NCBI RefSeq assembly: GCF_021729135.1
Contig: NZ_JAJTWW010000007.1
Location: forward strand, 143,014 to 207,013
Source: Brevibacterium daeguense
GTDB lineage: Bacteria; Actinomycetota; Actinomycetes; Actinomycetales; Brevibacteriaceae
DNA length: 64,000 nucleotides
Direction: 5' to 3'
Notes under the pieces: generated by a model
Database searches by the model: none
Told to the model about the DNA's origin: nothing
What the model saw: the letters and a program-made list of their open reading frames with translations, nothing else
Program-made: the position numbers and the translations under genes
Shown: piece after piece, positions 1-10,000 of the stretch
Layout: every line of letters starts with the position of its first letter
Numbering within the stretch: position 1 is the first letter of the stretch

Positions 1-1284
1 GCCGGGGACGGCGCCCGCCTTGAACAGCTCTTTCTCGACGCCGAGGCGCTCCAGGCGATCACCGAGGTAGCCCACCGCCTCGTCGTTGGAGAAGTCGGTC
101 TGCCGCACCCAGCGCTCAGGCTTGTCGCCGAGCACTCGGAAGATCGGGCCTTCTGGAGTGTTCTCCTCGACGATGCGGAAGCCGGCGTCGTCGACGGCGC
201 GCGGGCGGATCACGATCCGCTCGCGCTCGACCGGCCGGGTGTCCCTGCGGTGACGCTCGGCCGACACGATCTCGGCCATCGCGAAGGACAGCTCGCGCAG
301 GCCCTCCCGGCTGACTGCGGAGACCTCGAACACGCGATACCCGGCCTCCTCGAGATCCTGGCGGACGATGTCGGCCAGGTCCTTCCCGTCCGGGATGTCG
401 ATCTTGTTGAGCGCCACCAGCGTCGGGCGCTCCGTCAGCGGCAGCAGGTCGCCGCCGTGGGCCACATCGACCTCATAGCTCGCGAGCTCCTGCTCGATGG
501 TTCTGAGGTCGGAGACCGGGTCGCGGCCGGGATCCCAGGTGGCCATGTCGACGACGTGGACCAGCGCGGCGCAGCGCTCGACGTGGCGCAGGAACTCCAG
601 GCCCAGGCCGCGGCCTTCGGAGGCGCCGGGGATCAGGCCGGGGACGTCGGCGACGGTGAAGCGGACGTCACCGGCCTCCACAACGCCCAGGTTGGGCACC
701 AGGGTCGTGAACGGGTAGTCGGCGATCTTGGGCCGGGCGGCCGACAGCGCAGCGATCAGGCTGGACTTCCCTGCGGAGGGGAAGCCGATGAGCGCGACAT
801 CGGCCACCGTCTTGAGCTCGAGGATGAGATCGCGGGTCTCTCCGGGCTCGCCGAGCAGCGCGAAACCCGGCGCCTTCCGCTTGGCGGAGGCCAGCGCCGC
901 ATTGCCGAGGCCGCCGCGCCCGCCGGCGGCGGCGACGAACCGAGTTCCGGGCTCCACGAGGTCCGCGAGGATCTGCCCGTCGCGGGACTTGACGACTGTG
1001 CCGACCGGCACCGGCAGGATGAGGTCCTCGCCCTCGGCGCCGTGGCGCAGATCGCCCCTGCCGATCCCTCCGTTCGGAGCCGAGCGATGCGGGCTGCGGT
1101 GATAGGGCAGCAGCGTGGTCGTCTGGTCGTCGACGAGCAGGATGACATCACCGCCGTCGCCGCCGTCCGCGCCGTCGGGACCACCCAGCGGCTTGAACTT
1201 CTCACGGCGGATGGAGACGCATCCATTGCCTCCGTTACCCGCTGAGACATGCAGGGTGACGCGATCGATGAACTCTGTGGCCAT
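1..1284 (-). CDS. obgE: GTPase Obg/CgtA (3' end outside window)
   Basis: Ribosome-associated GTPase of 50S assembly and stress signalling. The first 428 codons are visible and the frame is still open at base 1. It opens with [16 protein letters not shown], the glycine-rich Obg fold. The P-loop GFPSAGKSS lies near 761-799, the G3 motif DVPG near 631-652 and G4 NKID near 394-410. The last visible codons ([19 protein letters not shown]) belong to the C-terminal OCT domain found in actinobacterial and Gram-positive Obg. The start ATG at 1284 follows the conserved N-terminus. It lies downstream of rplU-rpmA on the same strand, the classic L21-L27-Obg order, but two hairpins separate it from rpmA. 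Confidence 0.97.
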   Translation of the reverse strand, partial: MATEFIDRVTLHVSAGNGGNGCVSIRREKFKPLGGPDGADGGDGGDVILLVDDQTTTLLPYHRSPHRSAPNGGIGRGDLRHGAEGEDLILPVPVGTVVKSRDGQILADLVEPGTRFVAAAGGRGGLGNAALASAKRKAPGFALLGEPGETRDLILELKTVADVALIGFPSAGKSSLIAALSAARPKIADYPFTTLVPNLGVVEAGDVRFTVADVPGLIPGASEGRGLGLEFLRHVERCAALVHVVDMATWDPGRDPVSDLRTIEQELASYEVDVAHGGDLLPLTERPTLVALNKIDIPDGKDLADIVRQDLEEAGYRVFEVSAVSREGLRELSFAMAEIVSAERHRRDTRPVERERIVIRPRAVDDAGFRIVEENTPEGPIFRVLGDKPERWVRQTDFSNDEAVGYLGDRLERLGVEKELFKAGAVPG

Positions 1285-1346
1285 GGCCGTCCTCAGTGTG
1301 GAAGGGAACTGGTGGAATGCCCCACCGGAGCCGGGGGTGGAGACGG

Positions 1347-1405
1347 GAATGGGGCGAGCCCGGAAGGCCCACCCCATTCTCGTGGTATCACCTCGCTGCG
1401 AGGTG
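1347..1405 (-). terminator. Hairpins between rpmA and obgE
   Basis: Two inverted repeats lie in the rpmA-obgE gap. CACCTCG/CGAGGTG with a 3-nt loop spans 1389-1405. GAATGGGG/CCCCATTC, enclosing a GC-rich loop, spans 1347-1379. Neither has a U-tract. They may attenuate readthrough from rplU-rpmA into obgE, which would explain different dosage of ribosomal proteins and the GTPase. Confidence 0.5.
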
Positions 1406-1416
1406 AGGAAGCTGAG

Positions 1417-1668
1417 TCAGCCGGCGACGATGTTGACGACCTTGCGGCCTCGCTTCGCGCCGAACTCGACAGTGCCCGCAGCCAGTGCGAACAGGGTGTC
1501 GTCGTTGCCGCGGCCCACGTTGGCGCCCGGGTGGAACTTGGTGCCGCGCTGGCGGACCAGGATCTCACCGGCATTCACGACCTGCCCGCCGAATCGCTTC
1601 ACGCCGAGGCGCTTGGGGTTGGAATCACGACCGTTGCGAGTGGAGCTCGCGCCCTTTTTGGTTGCCAT
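1417..1668 (-). CDS. rpmA: 50S ribosomal protein L27
   Basis: Structural protein of the large subunit whose N-terminus reaches toward the peptidyl-transferase centre. The 83-residue product begins [17 protein letters not shown] and carries the conserved [19 protein letters not shown] and [17 protein letters not shown] segments, normal in length and sequence. There is no Firmicutes-type cleavable N-terminal extension. It starts 30 bp after rplU on the same strand and is surely co-transcribed with it. Confidence 0.98.
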   Translation of the reverse strand: MATKKGASSTRNGRDSNPKRLGVKRFGGQVVNAGEILVRQRGTKFHPGANVGRGNDDTLFALAAGTVEFGAKRGRKVVNIVAG

Positions 1669-1698
1669 AGTTCAATCTCCTGCGAAAGTCCGGGGTGC

Positions 1699-2007
1699 TT
1701 ACTTGATCTCGGTGATCTTGAGGCGGGTGAGATCCTGACGGTGACCCATCCGCTTCTTGTAACCGGTCTTGTTCTTGTACTTCTGGATCACGATCTTCGG
1801 CCCGCGAAGCTCGTCGACGACCTCAGCAGAGACCTTCACCTTGGCAAGCTTGTCGGCTTCGTGGGTGACGGTGTCGCCGTCCACGTGCAGCACAGCGGCG
1901 AGTTCGACGGTGTCGCCGGCCTCGGCCTTCATTCGGTTGACGGTGATGATGTCGCCGACGCTGACCTTTTCCTGATGGCCGCCGGCACGGACGATGGCAT
2001 ACGCCAT
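1699..2007 (-). CDS. rplU: 50S ribosomal protein L21
   Basis: Large-subunit protein that binds 23S rRNA. The 102-residue product starts [19 protein letters not shown] and ends with the family signature [19 protein letters not shown]. It is the first gene of the rplU-rpmA unit. A promoter lies about 160-190 bp upstream, leaving a leader of roughly 150 nt that could hold an L21-type regulatory structure; I did not resolve a fold there. The start is fixed by AGGAAAAGGGG about 10 nt upstream. Confidence 0.98.
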   Translation of the reverse strand: MAYAIVRAGGHQEKVSVGDIITVNRMKAEAGDTVELAAVLHVDGDTVTHEADKLAKVKVSAEVVDELRGPKIVIQKYKNKTGYKKRMGHRQDLTRLKITEIK

Positions 2008-2165
2008 GTGCGAACCCCTTTTCCTGTTCTGCGCGTGCAGCTGAGGCGCTGCTCCGACTCGGAACGGCGACTCAACCTTGGCCTGCAGCGACGAGAGGAG
2101 ACCCCCGGTCGCGGCGAACCCATTGCGAGGATGAATCTGCCGTGGCGCTTATGCACCGACCTGCT

Positions 2166-2195
2166 ATCTTACCCTGGGCAGGAGCACGCCGCAAA
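2166..2195 (-). promoter_or_regulatory. Candidate sigma-A promoter of rplU-rpmA
   Basis: On the minus strand TTTGCG (2195-2190) and TAAGAT (2171-2166) are separated by 18 bp, a good match to a primary-sigma promoter. It would start transcription about 150 nt before rplU. There is no other gene in 2008-2279. Confidence 0.6.
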
Positions 2196-2279
2196 ATCAG
2201 CGCCGAGCGCGTTTGACCTGCGCCCGCCGGGAATCGGCGGGGCGGCAGGCGGTACGCGGCGGCCGCGCGGTCCACGCCC

Positions 2280-2585
2280 TCAGTGCTGGTCCCGGTGCTC
2301 CTCCGCGATCCGCTCGTGATGGCGGATCACCTCGGCGACGATGAACGCGAGGAACTTCTCGGCGAACTCCGGATCCAGGTTGCTCTCCGCGGCAAGAGAG
2401 CGCAGCCGGTCGACCTGACGGGATTCGCGGGCGGGGTCAGCGGCGGGGAGATCGCAGCGGGCCTTGAGCTCGCCGACGCGCTCGGTGAGCTTGAAGCGCT
2501 CGGCGAGGATGTGGACGAGCGCGGCGTCGATGTTGTCGATGCTGCCGCGCAGCCGGGCGAGTTCTTCAGGGATCTCAGCGCTCAT
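2280..2585 (-). CDS. Chorismate mutase, AroQ type
   Basis: Converts chorismate to prephenate for phenylalanine and tyrosine synthesis. The 101-residue protein is an all-helical AroQ domain: LRGSIDNID near residue 12, AERF near 29, ELKAR near 40 and the ARESRQVDRL segment near 52, supplying the Arg, Lys and Glu residues of the active site. The start at ATG 2585 lies inside the end of malQ (11-bp overlap), so translation is probably coupled. A longer in-frame extension upstream is antisense-free but is only malQ coding sequence in another frame, so I reject it. Stand-alone secreted-type features are absent. Confidence 0.9.
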   Translation of the reverse strand: MSAEIPEELARLRGSIDNIDAALVHILAERFKLTERVGELKARCDLPAADPARESRQVDRLRSLAAESNLDPEFAEKFLAFIVAEVIRHHERIAEEHRDQH

Positions 2586-5061
2586 GGGCGTCCTCGTCGA
2601 GTTCGTCAGCGGTCCGGTCCGGCATCCTGCCGGCGGGCCGGGCACCACGCCCGGAACCGCCGCCCATCCTATCCGCGGGCTCAGCGTCGCCGAACACGGG
2701 ATCGGCCGCGTCAGCACCGGGCCTCGCACCGGTGACCTCCCCGTCCGCGTCGAAGATCGGCTCCGCGGCCCCGTCGCCGTTCATGATCTGAGCGATCGCC
2801 GTGAGCCGCTCGTCGCCGTCGAGGTCCTCGAGCACCACGGGGCGTCCTGCCAGATCGGCCAGCGGCACGGTCCAGTTCGGGTACTCGTCCGAGGTGCCGG
2901 GCTTGTTCTGGGTCCGCGTCTCCCCCACCACGTCGGTCAGTGCCACACCCACCAGCTGCGCCGAGGTGCCCGCCAAGTAGCCGTGCAGGCCCAGGACCAC
3001 CGGCCACAGCTCCTCCAGGGTGCCGACCATGGTGTCGGTCGGGTGGAGATGGCCGGCTTCGGCGATGGTCTTGAGGATGTTCTGGCGGTTGGTCCGCTCA
3101 GCCGCGTAGACGTCGTGAGGATCGTCGTCGAGCAGTCCGAGCTCCTCGGACAGCTCGATGTCCTCGAGGTTGAGGTAGCCGGCCGTCGGATGCATGTCGT
3201 GCGTGTTGAGAGTCGCGAAGCTCAGCTCGCGATAGTCGCGCGGATCGGTCAGCCCGTCCTCCGTCTGCTCGAACCACATCACCGAGGTGCCCAGCACCCC
3301 GAGCTCGGCCAAGCGCTCCCGAACGCCCGGGGCGACTGTTCCCAGATCCTCCCCGATGACGATCACCCCTGCGCGGTGAGCCTCGAGCGCGAGCACTGCC
3401 AGAATCGCCTCGGAATCGTAGCCCACGTAGGCGCCGTCGCGCGGCAGGTTGCCCTGGGGCACCCACCACAGCCGGAACAGGCCCATGATGTGGTCGATCC
3501 GGATGCCCCCGGCGCCGGTGAACGCGGTGCGGAACAGATCGCGCAGCGGCCGGTAGCCGGCTTCGGCCAGCCGGACAGGGTGCCACGGCGGCTGCGACCA
3601 GTCCTGGCCCTGCTGGTTGTAGTAGTCGGCCGGGGCGCCGACCGTGACATCCTTCGCCAGGTAGTCGGCCAGTGCCCAGGAGTCGGCCCCGCCGCCGGCG
3701 ACCCCGACTGCCAGATCCGTGACGAGGCCGATGCGCATGCCCAGCTCCCGCGCGGTGCGCTGGGCAGCGTTGAGCTGCTCGGCCGCGATGAACTGGGTCC
3801 ACATCCAGAAGTCGATCTCGGCGGAGTGCTCTGCAGCGAACTCCCGCACCGCCTCCGCCGCGGGACCGGTCATCTCCGGCGGCCATGCAGCACCCGACGG
3901 CAGGATGCGCACCGCCTCCCCTTCCGCGCGCTGCAGTGACTTGGCAGCCCGGCGTGCTTTCGCGCCGCCCTTGGCGGCCTCTCGGCAGATCGCGTTGAAG
4001 ATCGCCCAGCTGCGCATCCCCTCGCCGGCGGCGGCGCTGAAGGCCGCCAGCTGCTTGCGGCGAGCCGGGCCCAGCGGCACCTCGTGCATCACCTCGAGCG
4101 CGGCCAGCTTGTCCTCGAGCACGCCGTCGCGGTCGATCTGATCGGTAGACACGTTCGGCTTGCCCCACCTCCGGGCCAGCGCTTGGATCGCCAGGCGCTG
4201 GTCGCCGTCGAGCTGTCCGGCCTCCGGGATGTCCTCGACCCGGATGTAGATCGGATCGATCGCCTGCCGGCTCGAGGGGAGGTAGGGAGAGTTCTCGACC
4301 GGCGGCACCGGGGCCTGGGCATGGATCGGGTTGATCAGGACGAAGTCCGCGCCCTGCTCTGCTCCGATCGCCATCAGATCCCGCAGATCGCCGAAGTCCC
4401 CGATGCCCCAGGAGCTGCGGGAGCGCACCGAGTACAGCTGAACGGTCAGGCCCCAGGGGCGCCGCGGCGCCAGTCCGGGAGCCGTGCCGGCAGCGGTCAC
4501 CTCATCGACGGTCGGCACCTGCCGCGGAGCGACGATGAACGGCATGGTGTCGACGGTGTGTCCGCTGGTCAGCGTCAGCAGATGCTCGCCGAGCGGCAGG
4601 TCCGCGGGCATCCTGACTCTGCGCACCTGACGCAGCTGGGGACGGGAGTCGGCCATCACCGTCCGGGTCGCAGTCACACCGCTGACATCCTGCAGCTGAA
4701 CCCGGAGTCCGTTCTCCGTCGTCAGGGTCAATCCGAAGCGCTCACCCTCCGGCAGCGTGAAGTCCACGGCCGCGGAGTCGCCGGAGAACTGGTGGCCGAA
4801 GGGCGGCAGCGCGCGGTCGAAGCGCTGATCGGCGAGCGCGCGCAGACTGTCCTCGACCTCCGAGCGGGTGGTGCACCTCATGCCCAGGGCAGCGAGCACC
4901 TTCGACAGGGTGTCGTCGGAGATCTGGACGGCTTCCCCCTCGGCAGAGGTGTACTCGGCCTGCACGCCGCAGGCCTTCGCAAGACGTCGGAGCGGACCGG
5001 TCATATCGGTGATGACGGCGGGTGATTGGGAGGCTGTGGACTTCGGCACCATGAGCATCAC
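2575..5061 (-). CDS. malQ: 4-alpha-glucanotransferase (amylomaltase)
   Basis: Transfers alpha-1,4-glucan segments between maltodextrins or to glucose in glycogen and maltose metabolism. The 828-residue protein has an N-terminal beta-rich region (about 1-200), then the GH77 barrel from GLTVQLYSVRSRSSWGIGDFGDL. Catalytic segments seen are IRIDHIMGLFRLWW (nucleophile Asp), VIGEDLGTVAP (acid/base Glu) and FATLNTHDMHPT. About 60 C-terminal residues are acidic and Gly-rich and probably disordered. Starts at GTG 5061, ATG 5058 or ATG 5052 are all possible; no Shine-Dalgarno is seen, and TATTGT at 5065-5060 would suit a leaderless start at 5052. The stop overlaps the chorismate mutase start. Confidence 0.95.
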   Translation of the reverse strand: MMLMVPKSTASQSPAVITDMTGPLRRLAKACGVQAEYTSAEGEAVQISDDTLSKVLAALGMRCTTRSEVEDSLRALADQRFDRALPPFGHQFSGDSAAVDFTLPEGERFGLTLTTENGLRVQLQDVSGVTATRTVMADSRPQLRQVRRVRMPADLPLGEHLLTLTSGHTVDTMPFIVAPRQVPTVDEVTAAGTAPGLAPRRPWGLTVQLYSVRSRSSWGIGDFGDLRDLMAIGAEQGADFVLINPIHAQAPVPPVENSPYLPSSRQAIDPIYIRVEDIPEAGQLDGDQRLAIQALARRWGKPNVSTDQIDRDGVLEDKLAALEVMHEVPLGPARRKQLAAFSAAAGEGMRSWAIFNAICREAAKGGAKARRAAKSLQRAEGEAVRILPSGAAWPPEMTGPAAEAVREFAAEHSAEIDFWMWTQFIAAEQLNAAQRTARELGMRIGLVTDLAVGVAGGGADSWALADYLAKDVTVGAPADYYNQQGQDWSQPPWHPVRLAEAGYRPLRDLFRTAFTGAGGIRIDHIMGLFRLWWVPQGNLPRDGAYVGYDSEAILAVLALEAHRAGVIVIGEDLGTVAPGVRERLAELGVLGTSVMWFEQTEDGLTDPRDYRELSFATLNTHDMHPTAGYLNLEDIELSEELGLLDDDPHDVYAAERTNRQNILKTIAEAGHLHPTDTMVGTLEELWPVVLGLHGYLAGTSAQLVGVALTDVVGETRTQNKPGTSDEYPNWTVPLADLAGRPVVLEDLDGDERLTAIAQIMNGDGAAEPIFDADGEVTGARPGADAADPVFGDAEPADRMGGGSGRGARPAGRMPDRTADELDEDAHER

Positions 5062-5148
5062 AATAGTCGTGCCGGAGCCCGGAATCGGGCAGTCACGACC
5101 GGATCGCGCCTCAGCGGCGATCTGAGGTGTTCGACCGGCGCATGAGAC

Positions 5149-5189
5149 AGCGGCAGAGGCCGGAACCCCGGGTCCCGGCCTCTGCCGCT
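5149..5189 (-). terminator. Terminator hairpin of the symporter gene
   Basis: A perfect 15-bp stem (AGCGGCAGAGGCCGG, 5149-5163, against 5175-5189) with an 11-nt loop lies 35 bp past the symporter stop on the minus strand and before malQ. No U-tract, as is usual in high-GC actinobacteria. Confidence 0.75.
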
Positions 5190-5223
5190 GCTCTTCGCGC
5201 GGAACTGCTGCGCGTTCATGCGG

Positions 5224-6798
5224 TCACAGGTTGCCCTGCTCCGTGCGGATGCGGTGCAGGTCGGCTTCGTCATCGGCGCCGAGCTCGTGGAGCGTGCCCG
5301 CCTTGCGGTCCGCCAGGTACTTCTTCATCTCCTTCTTGACCACCGGCATCAGGATGTAGAGGCCGAGGATGTTGATGAAGGCGCACATGAACAGCGCTGC
5401 GTCGGCGAAGTTGATGACCTGGCCGAAGGTCGCCACACAGCCGACGATGATGAACATCATCAGGATGAGTCGGAAGACGATGTCCGTGCTGCTGCGCCGA
5501 CCGAACAGGTAATGCCAGGCCTTCTCCCCGTAGTACGCCCAGGTGATGAGGGTGGAGAAGGCGAACAGGGCCACCGCGACCGCCAGCAGGATCGGCCACC
5601 AGCCGGTGATTGTGGAGAAGGCGTCGGAGACCAGCGTCACCCCGTCGGGCGACAGCCCCGTCTCCACGTACTCCGCCTGCGCCTCGCCGAAGGAGGGCTG
5701 GTTGGCGATGATGATCGTGAGTGCGGTCATGGTGCAGATCACCACGGTGTCGATGAAGGGCTCCAGCAGCGCGACGAAGCCCTCCGACACCGGCCGCCGG
5801 GTCTTCACCGCGGCGTGGGCGATCGGAGCCGAGCCGATGCCCGCCTCATTCGAGAACGCCGCCCGCTGGAAGCCGACGATCATCACGCCGAGGATGCCGC
5901 CGAGGATGCCCTGCGGGTTGAAGGCACCCTGGATGATCGCGCCGAACGCGGGGATGATGTTCCCGGCGTTGGCGATGAGCACGATCAGGCAGGACAGAAC
6001 GTAGAAGATCGCCATGCCGGGGACCAGCTTGTCGGTCACGGAAGCGATCGACTTGATGCCGCCGATGATCACGAGGCCGACGAGGAGTGCGATGATGACG
6101 CCGACGATCAGCCCTGCCCACGGTCCGCCGAGCAGCCCGTCCGCACCGCCGGTGACATTCTTGGCCTGTGCGAAGGTCTGATTGGCCTGGAACATGCCGC
6201 CGCCGGCCACGCCGAAGAGGAGGATGGCGATCGCGAACAGCCCGGTGAGGACTGTCGCGACGGGCTTGGAGAAGCGGCGGAAGGCCACGGGCAGGTACTT
6301 GAAGGGGCCACCGTGGACGATGCCGTCCTCGTCGATCGCGCGGTACTTCACCCCGAGGGTGCATTCGGTGAACTTCGTCGCCATGCCGAGCAGTCCGGCG
6401 ACGATCATCCAGAAGGTGGCGCCGGGCCCGCCCATTGCCATTGCGGCACCGACGCCGGCGATGTTGCCCAGCCCCACGGTGCCCGACAGCGCGGACGCCA
6501 GAGCCTGGAAGTGGGTCACCTCACCGGGGTCGTCCTTCGAGGAGTACTTTCCGCGCACCACCTCAAGCGCAACCTTGAAGCCCCGGAACTGGACGAAGCC
6601 GAAATAGAAGGTGAAGACGAGCGCGCCGATGATCAGCCACGCGACCACGATCGGGAAGCTGAAGTCTCCGACTGCGACAGGGAAGAAGATGATGTTGGAG
6701 AACGCGGTGACGAAAGGGGCCAGAAAGCTGTCGACGGCTTCCTCGACGCCTGACAGCCCGGAAGCAACGAGGTCGACCTGTTCGGTTTGTGAGTTCAT
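5224..6798 (-). CDS. Alanine/glycine:cation symporter (AGCS family)
   Basis: Sodium- or proton-coupled uptake of alanine or glycine through the cytoplasmic membrane. The 524-residue protein has about ten hydrophobic helices and the AGCS signatures ALSGTVGLGNIAGVGAAMAMGGPGA and GFQRAAFSNEAGIGSAPIAHA. The start is ATG 6798 (MNSQTEQVD); GTG 6804 two codons upstream is also possible because GGAAG lies closer to it. Single-gene unit with its own terminator. The promoter region has an imperfect palindrome at 6862-6886. Substrate within the family cannot be told from sequence. Confidence 0.93.
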   Translation of the reverse strand: MNSQTEQVDLVASGLSGVEEAVDSFLAPFVTAFSNIIFFPVAVGDFSFPIVVAWLIIGALVFTFYFGFVQFRGFKVALEVVRGKYSSKDDPGEVTHFQALASALSGTVGLGNIAGVGAAMAMGGPGATFWMIVAGLLGMATKFTECTLGVKYRAIDEDGIVHGGPFKYLPVAFRRFSKPVATVLTGLFAIAILLFGVAGGGMFQANQTFAQAKNVTGGADGLLGGPWAGLIVGVIIALLVGLVIIGGIKSIASVTDKLVPGMAIFYVLSCLIVLIANAGNIIPAFGAIIQGAFNPQGILGGILGVMIVGFQRAAFSNEAGIGSAPIAHAAVKTRRPVSEGFVALLEPFIDTVVICTMTALTIIIANQPSFGEAQAEYVETGLSPDGVTLVSDAFSTITGWWPILLAVAVALFAFSTLITWAYYGEKAWHYLFGRRSSTDIVFRLILMMFIIVGCVATFGQVINFADAALFMCAFINILGLYILMPVVKKEMKKYLADRKAGTLHELGADDEADLHRIRTEQGNL

Positions 6799-6861
6799 GG
6801 TCACTTAAACTTCCGCAGAATGTGAGCTGGATCAAGCTCCAGCGCTGCCCTGGGGAGAACA

Positions 6862-6886
6862 GTGACGCAAATGTTACCCGCATCAC
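6862..6886. promoter_or_regulatory. Imperfect palindrome upstream of the symporter
   Basis: GTGACGC at 6862-6868 faces GCATCAC at 6880-6886 (6 of 7 positions match as an inverted repeat), about 65 bp before the symporter start. It could be an operator for a helix-turn-helix regulator. No regulator gene is adjacent. Confidence 0.35.
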
Positions 6887-6953
6887 ATATGAATGCGTAA
6901 CCGCCACGACGAGTATCAATCGCGTGCAGCAGGTCTGTGCGGTGTTCCGCAGG

Positions 6954-6994
6954 CCGCTGACCGGGGCAGACGGTCGGTCTGCCCCGGTCAGCGG
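6954..6994 (-). terminator. Strong hairpin downstream of rne
   Basis: Perfect 18-bp stem (6954-6971 with 6977-6994) and a 5-nt loop GGTCG. It lies about 100 bp past the rne stop, just after a degenerate repeat tract, and should terminate rne transcription; by symmetry it could also shield the symporter promoter. Confidence 0.75.
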
Positions 6995-7080
6995 ATGGAC
7001 TGTGCCCGACCGGCGAGTGGCTTGTGCCCCCGCCGGCGGGTGGACTGCGAGGCGCTGCGGAGTGGTCAGGCGCTCCGCAG
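6990..7080. repeat. Degenerate 22-bp tandem repeat after rne
   Basis: Three to four imperfect units of about 22 bp run from CAGCGGATGGACTGTGCCC through CGGCGAGTGGCTTGTGCCC to CGGCGGGTGGACTGCGAGG and CTGCGGAGTGG. The last part also forms a 9-bp hairpin (GCTGCGGAG/CTCCGCAGC, about 7054-7081). The tract ends 16 bp from the rne stop codon. Similar stop-adjacent repeats occur elsewhere in the window. Confidence 0.6.
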
Positions 7081-7096
7081 CCCGGCCGGACTCAGG

Positions 7097-10000
7097 TCAG
7101 CTGTCCATGCCGAGCATCAGGATCGGCGGAGCCGGTTCGCGCGGCTTCTCCTCGGTCACCGGTCGGGTGTCATCCGAAGCCGCGTCGTCCGACGCCGGCT
7201 CCTCGGATCCGGTCGACCGGTCCGCAGCCGAGGCGGGTTCCGAGTCCGCGTGATCCGGCTCGGCCACGGCCGGCTCCTCCGTCGGGGCCACGACCTGGAC
7301 CTTGGTCTCGGAATCGGCGCCGATGATCAGCGGCGCAGGACCACTGGGCTCGGGTGGAGCGGACGGAGCAGGACGCGCGGTCGCAGGCTCAGCGATCTCC
7401 GCCTTCGAATCGCTCCGATCGACCTCGGCACGCTCAGCCGCCTCGGGCGCGGTGATCGCCGCCTTCGATTCGCGCTCAGGAGCGTCGGTGGAATCAGTCG
7501 CGTCGGTCGGACCGGCAGTCGCGGCTGCCTGGGCCCGCTCGGAGCGGCGGCCCCGCGAGCCGCGCCGGGACCTGCCGGTCCGGCCCTGACCGTCGCGCTT
7601 CTGCTGCTCTGCGGAATCCGCCGCATCGTCCGACGGCTGCTGATCCGTGGACTGAGCCGACTCCGGAGCAGTGCCCTGCTCCGCAGCGGAGTCCTCCGGC
7701 GGCGCGGGCGTCTGCGGCTCGTCCTTCTTCAGCGTCGCCTTGGCGATCGCCGCGACAGCGGAGCGCGAGACGTCCTGCTTGTCATCGTCGACGGCGGGCC
7801 TCCTGCGATTGTCCTGCTGGCGCCTGCGCCCGCGACCGGAGCGCGAGCCGCCCTGGCCGCTCTGATCGGGCTCCGTGCCCGGCAGCAGGAGTCCGCGCCC
7901 GGACAGGTCCTCCCCTGCCTGCACGAGCGATTCGGCCAGCCCGGTGCCGATCCGCTTGCGGGTCATCTGGACGAGCCCCAGTGAGGTGACCTCCGCGACC
8001 TGGTGCTTGGTGCGATCGCGTCCGAGGCACTCGATCAGGCGGCGCAGCACCAGATCGCGATTCGATTCGAGCACCATGTCGATGAAGTCGACGACGATGA
8101 TGCCGCCGATGTCGCGCAGCCGCAGCTGGCGGATGACCTCCTCTGCCGCCTCAAGGTTGTTCTTGGTGACGGTCTCCTCGAGGTTGCCGCCGGAGCCGGT
8201 GAACTTGCCGGTATTGACGTCGATGACGGTCATCGCCTCGGTCCGGTCGATGACGAGCGAACCGCCGGAGGGCAGCGCGACCTGGCGGTCGAGTGCCTTC
8301 TCGATCTGCTCGCTCACTCGGTACTCGTCGAACAGGTCCGCGTCGGAGTCGTGCCTGCGGACCCTGTCAAGCAGGTCCGGCGCCACCGCCTCGACGTACT
8401 CGTGGATGGTGTCCCAGGCCGAATCACCGTCGACGACGAGCGCGCTGAAGTCCTCGTTGAAGACATCGCGGATGATCCGCACCGTCATGTCCGGCTCGCT
8501 GTAGAGGAGCTGCGGGGCCTGCACCTTGGTCGAGGTCGACTTCTTCTCGATCGACTCCCAGCGCTTCGAGAGCCGTTCCACGTCGCGCTCGAGCTCGGTC
8601 TCCGAGGCGCCCTCGGCCGCTGTGCGCACGATCACGCCCGCCGAATCCGGCACCAGGGTGCGCAGCACCTTCTTGAGCCGTTGGCGCTCGTTCTCGGGCA
8701 GCTTGCGGGAGATGCCGGTCATCGACGCGCCGGGAACGTAGACGAGGAAGCGGCCCGGCAGGGAGACCTGCGCGGTCAGCCGTGCGCCCTTGTGTCCGAC
8801 CGGATCCTTCGTGACCTGGACGAGCACGGGATCACCGGCGTTGAGCGCAAGCTCGATCCGGCGCGGCTTGCCCTCCATGCCCAGCGCGTCCCAGTTGACC
8901 TCGCCGGCGTAGAGGACCGCATTGCGCCCCTTGCCGATGTCGACGAACGCGGCCTCCATGCTCGGCAGCACGTTCTGCACCCTGCCGAGGTAGACGTTGC
9001 CGATCAGCGAGGCGTGCGCCTTCGCCTCGCTCAGGTAGTGCTCGACGGCGATGCCGTCCTCGAGGACCACCAGCTGGGTGCGACCGTCCTGTTCGCGGAC
9101 CAGCATGGTCCGCTCCACAGATTCGCGACGGGCCAGGAACTCGGCCTCGGTGATGATCGGGCGGCGTCGTCCGGCCTCTCGGCCCTCCCGGCGGCGCTGG
9201 CGCTTGGCTTCGAGCCGGGTCGACCCCTTGACTCCGGTGACCTGATTGTCGTCGGACCCGGCGCTCTGCTGCGCACCCGCTGCAGACTGCGCGCCCGCTG
9301 AGGACTGCGAGCCATTCGACCCGCGGCTGCGGCGCCGACGCCGGCGCCTGCTGGAACCGGAGTCGTCGGAGTCGGAGGAGTCCTCCGCTGAACCCTGAGC
9401 GGAATCGCTGTCGTCCGACTCACGCGCCCCGTGCTGGTCGCTGCTCTTCGGACCTCCGCTGCGGCGGTCGTCGTTCGAGGCCTCGGCGCCAGTCTCCCGG
9501 TGTGCTTCCCGACCGGACCCCGTGTCACCCTGCTCGTCGTCTCCGGAGGAGCTGTCCCGCTGATCGCGGCTGCGCGAGCGCCGTCCCCGACCCCCACGGC
9601 GCCGCCTGCGCGGCTGCGCCTCTGCGTCGCCGTCCTGCGCGGAATCCTCGGAGCCGAGTCCGCTCTCGGATCCTGTTCCCTCCGCGGCATCGGACTCGTC
9701 TGACTGCGAGTCGGACTCGCCGTAGCCGGAGTCATCGCCATCCGCGGAGAAGTAGTCCTCTTCGTCGTCGTAATCGTCCTCCGCGCTCCAGTCCGGGTCG
9801 ACCTGCTCGGCGAGCTCGGCCTGGGGCGGCTGGAACAGCAGGCCGCCGCCCGCGGGGATCGCGGCCGGGGCGAAGGCCACCGGCTCCTCCTCCGCGGACC
9901 GGAAGCGATTGAAGGCGAAGGGGTTACGCGGGTCGACCTGAGGCGACGGCGCCTCGTGTCGGGCAGCCATCGGCTGGGAGTCGTCCCGCGAGTCCTCAGC

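Noticed and set aside
5218..6753. A 511-codon plus-strand frame opposite the AGCS symporter
   Set aside because: Asp/His/Gly-rich antisense artefact; the minus-strand frame has clear AGCS motifs.
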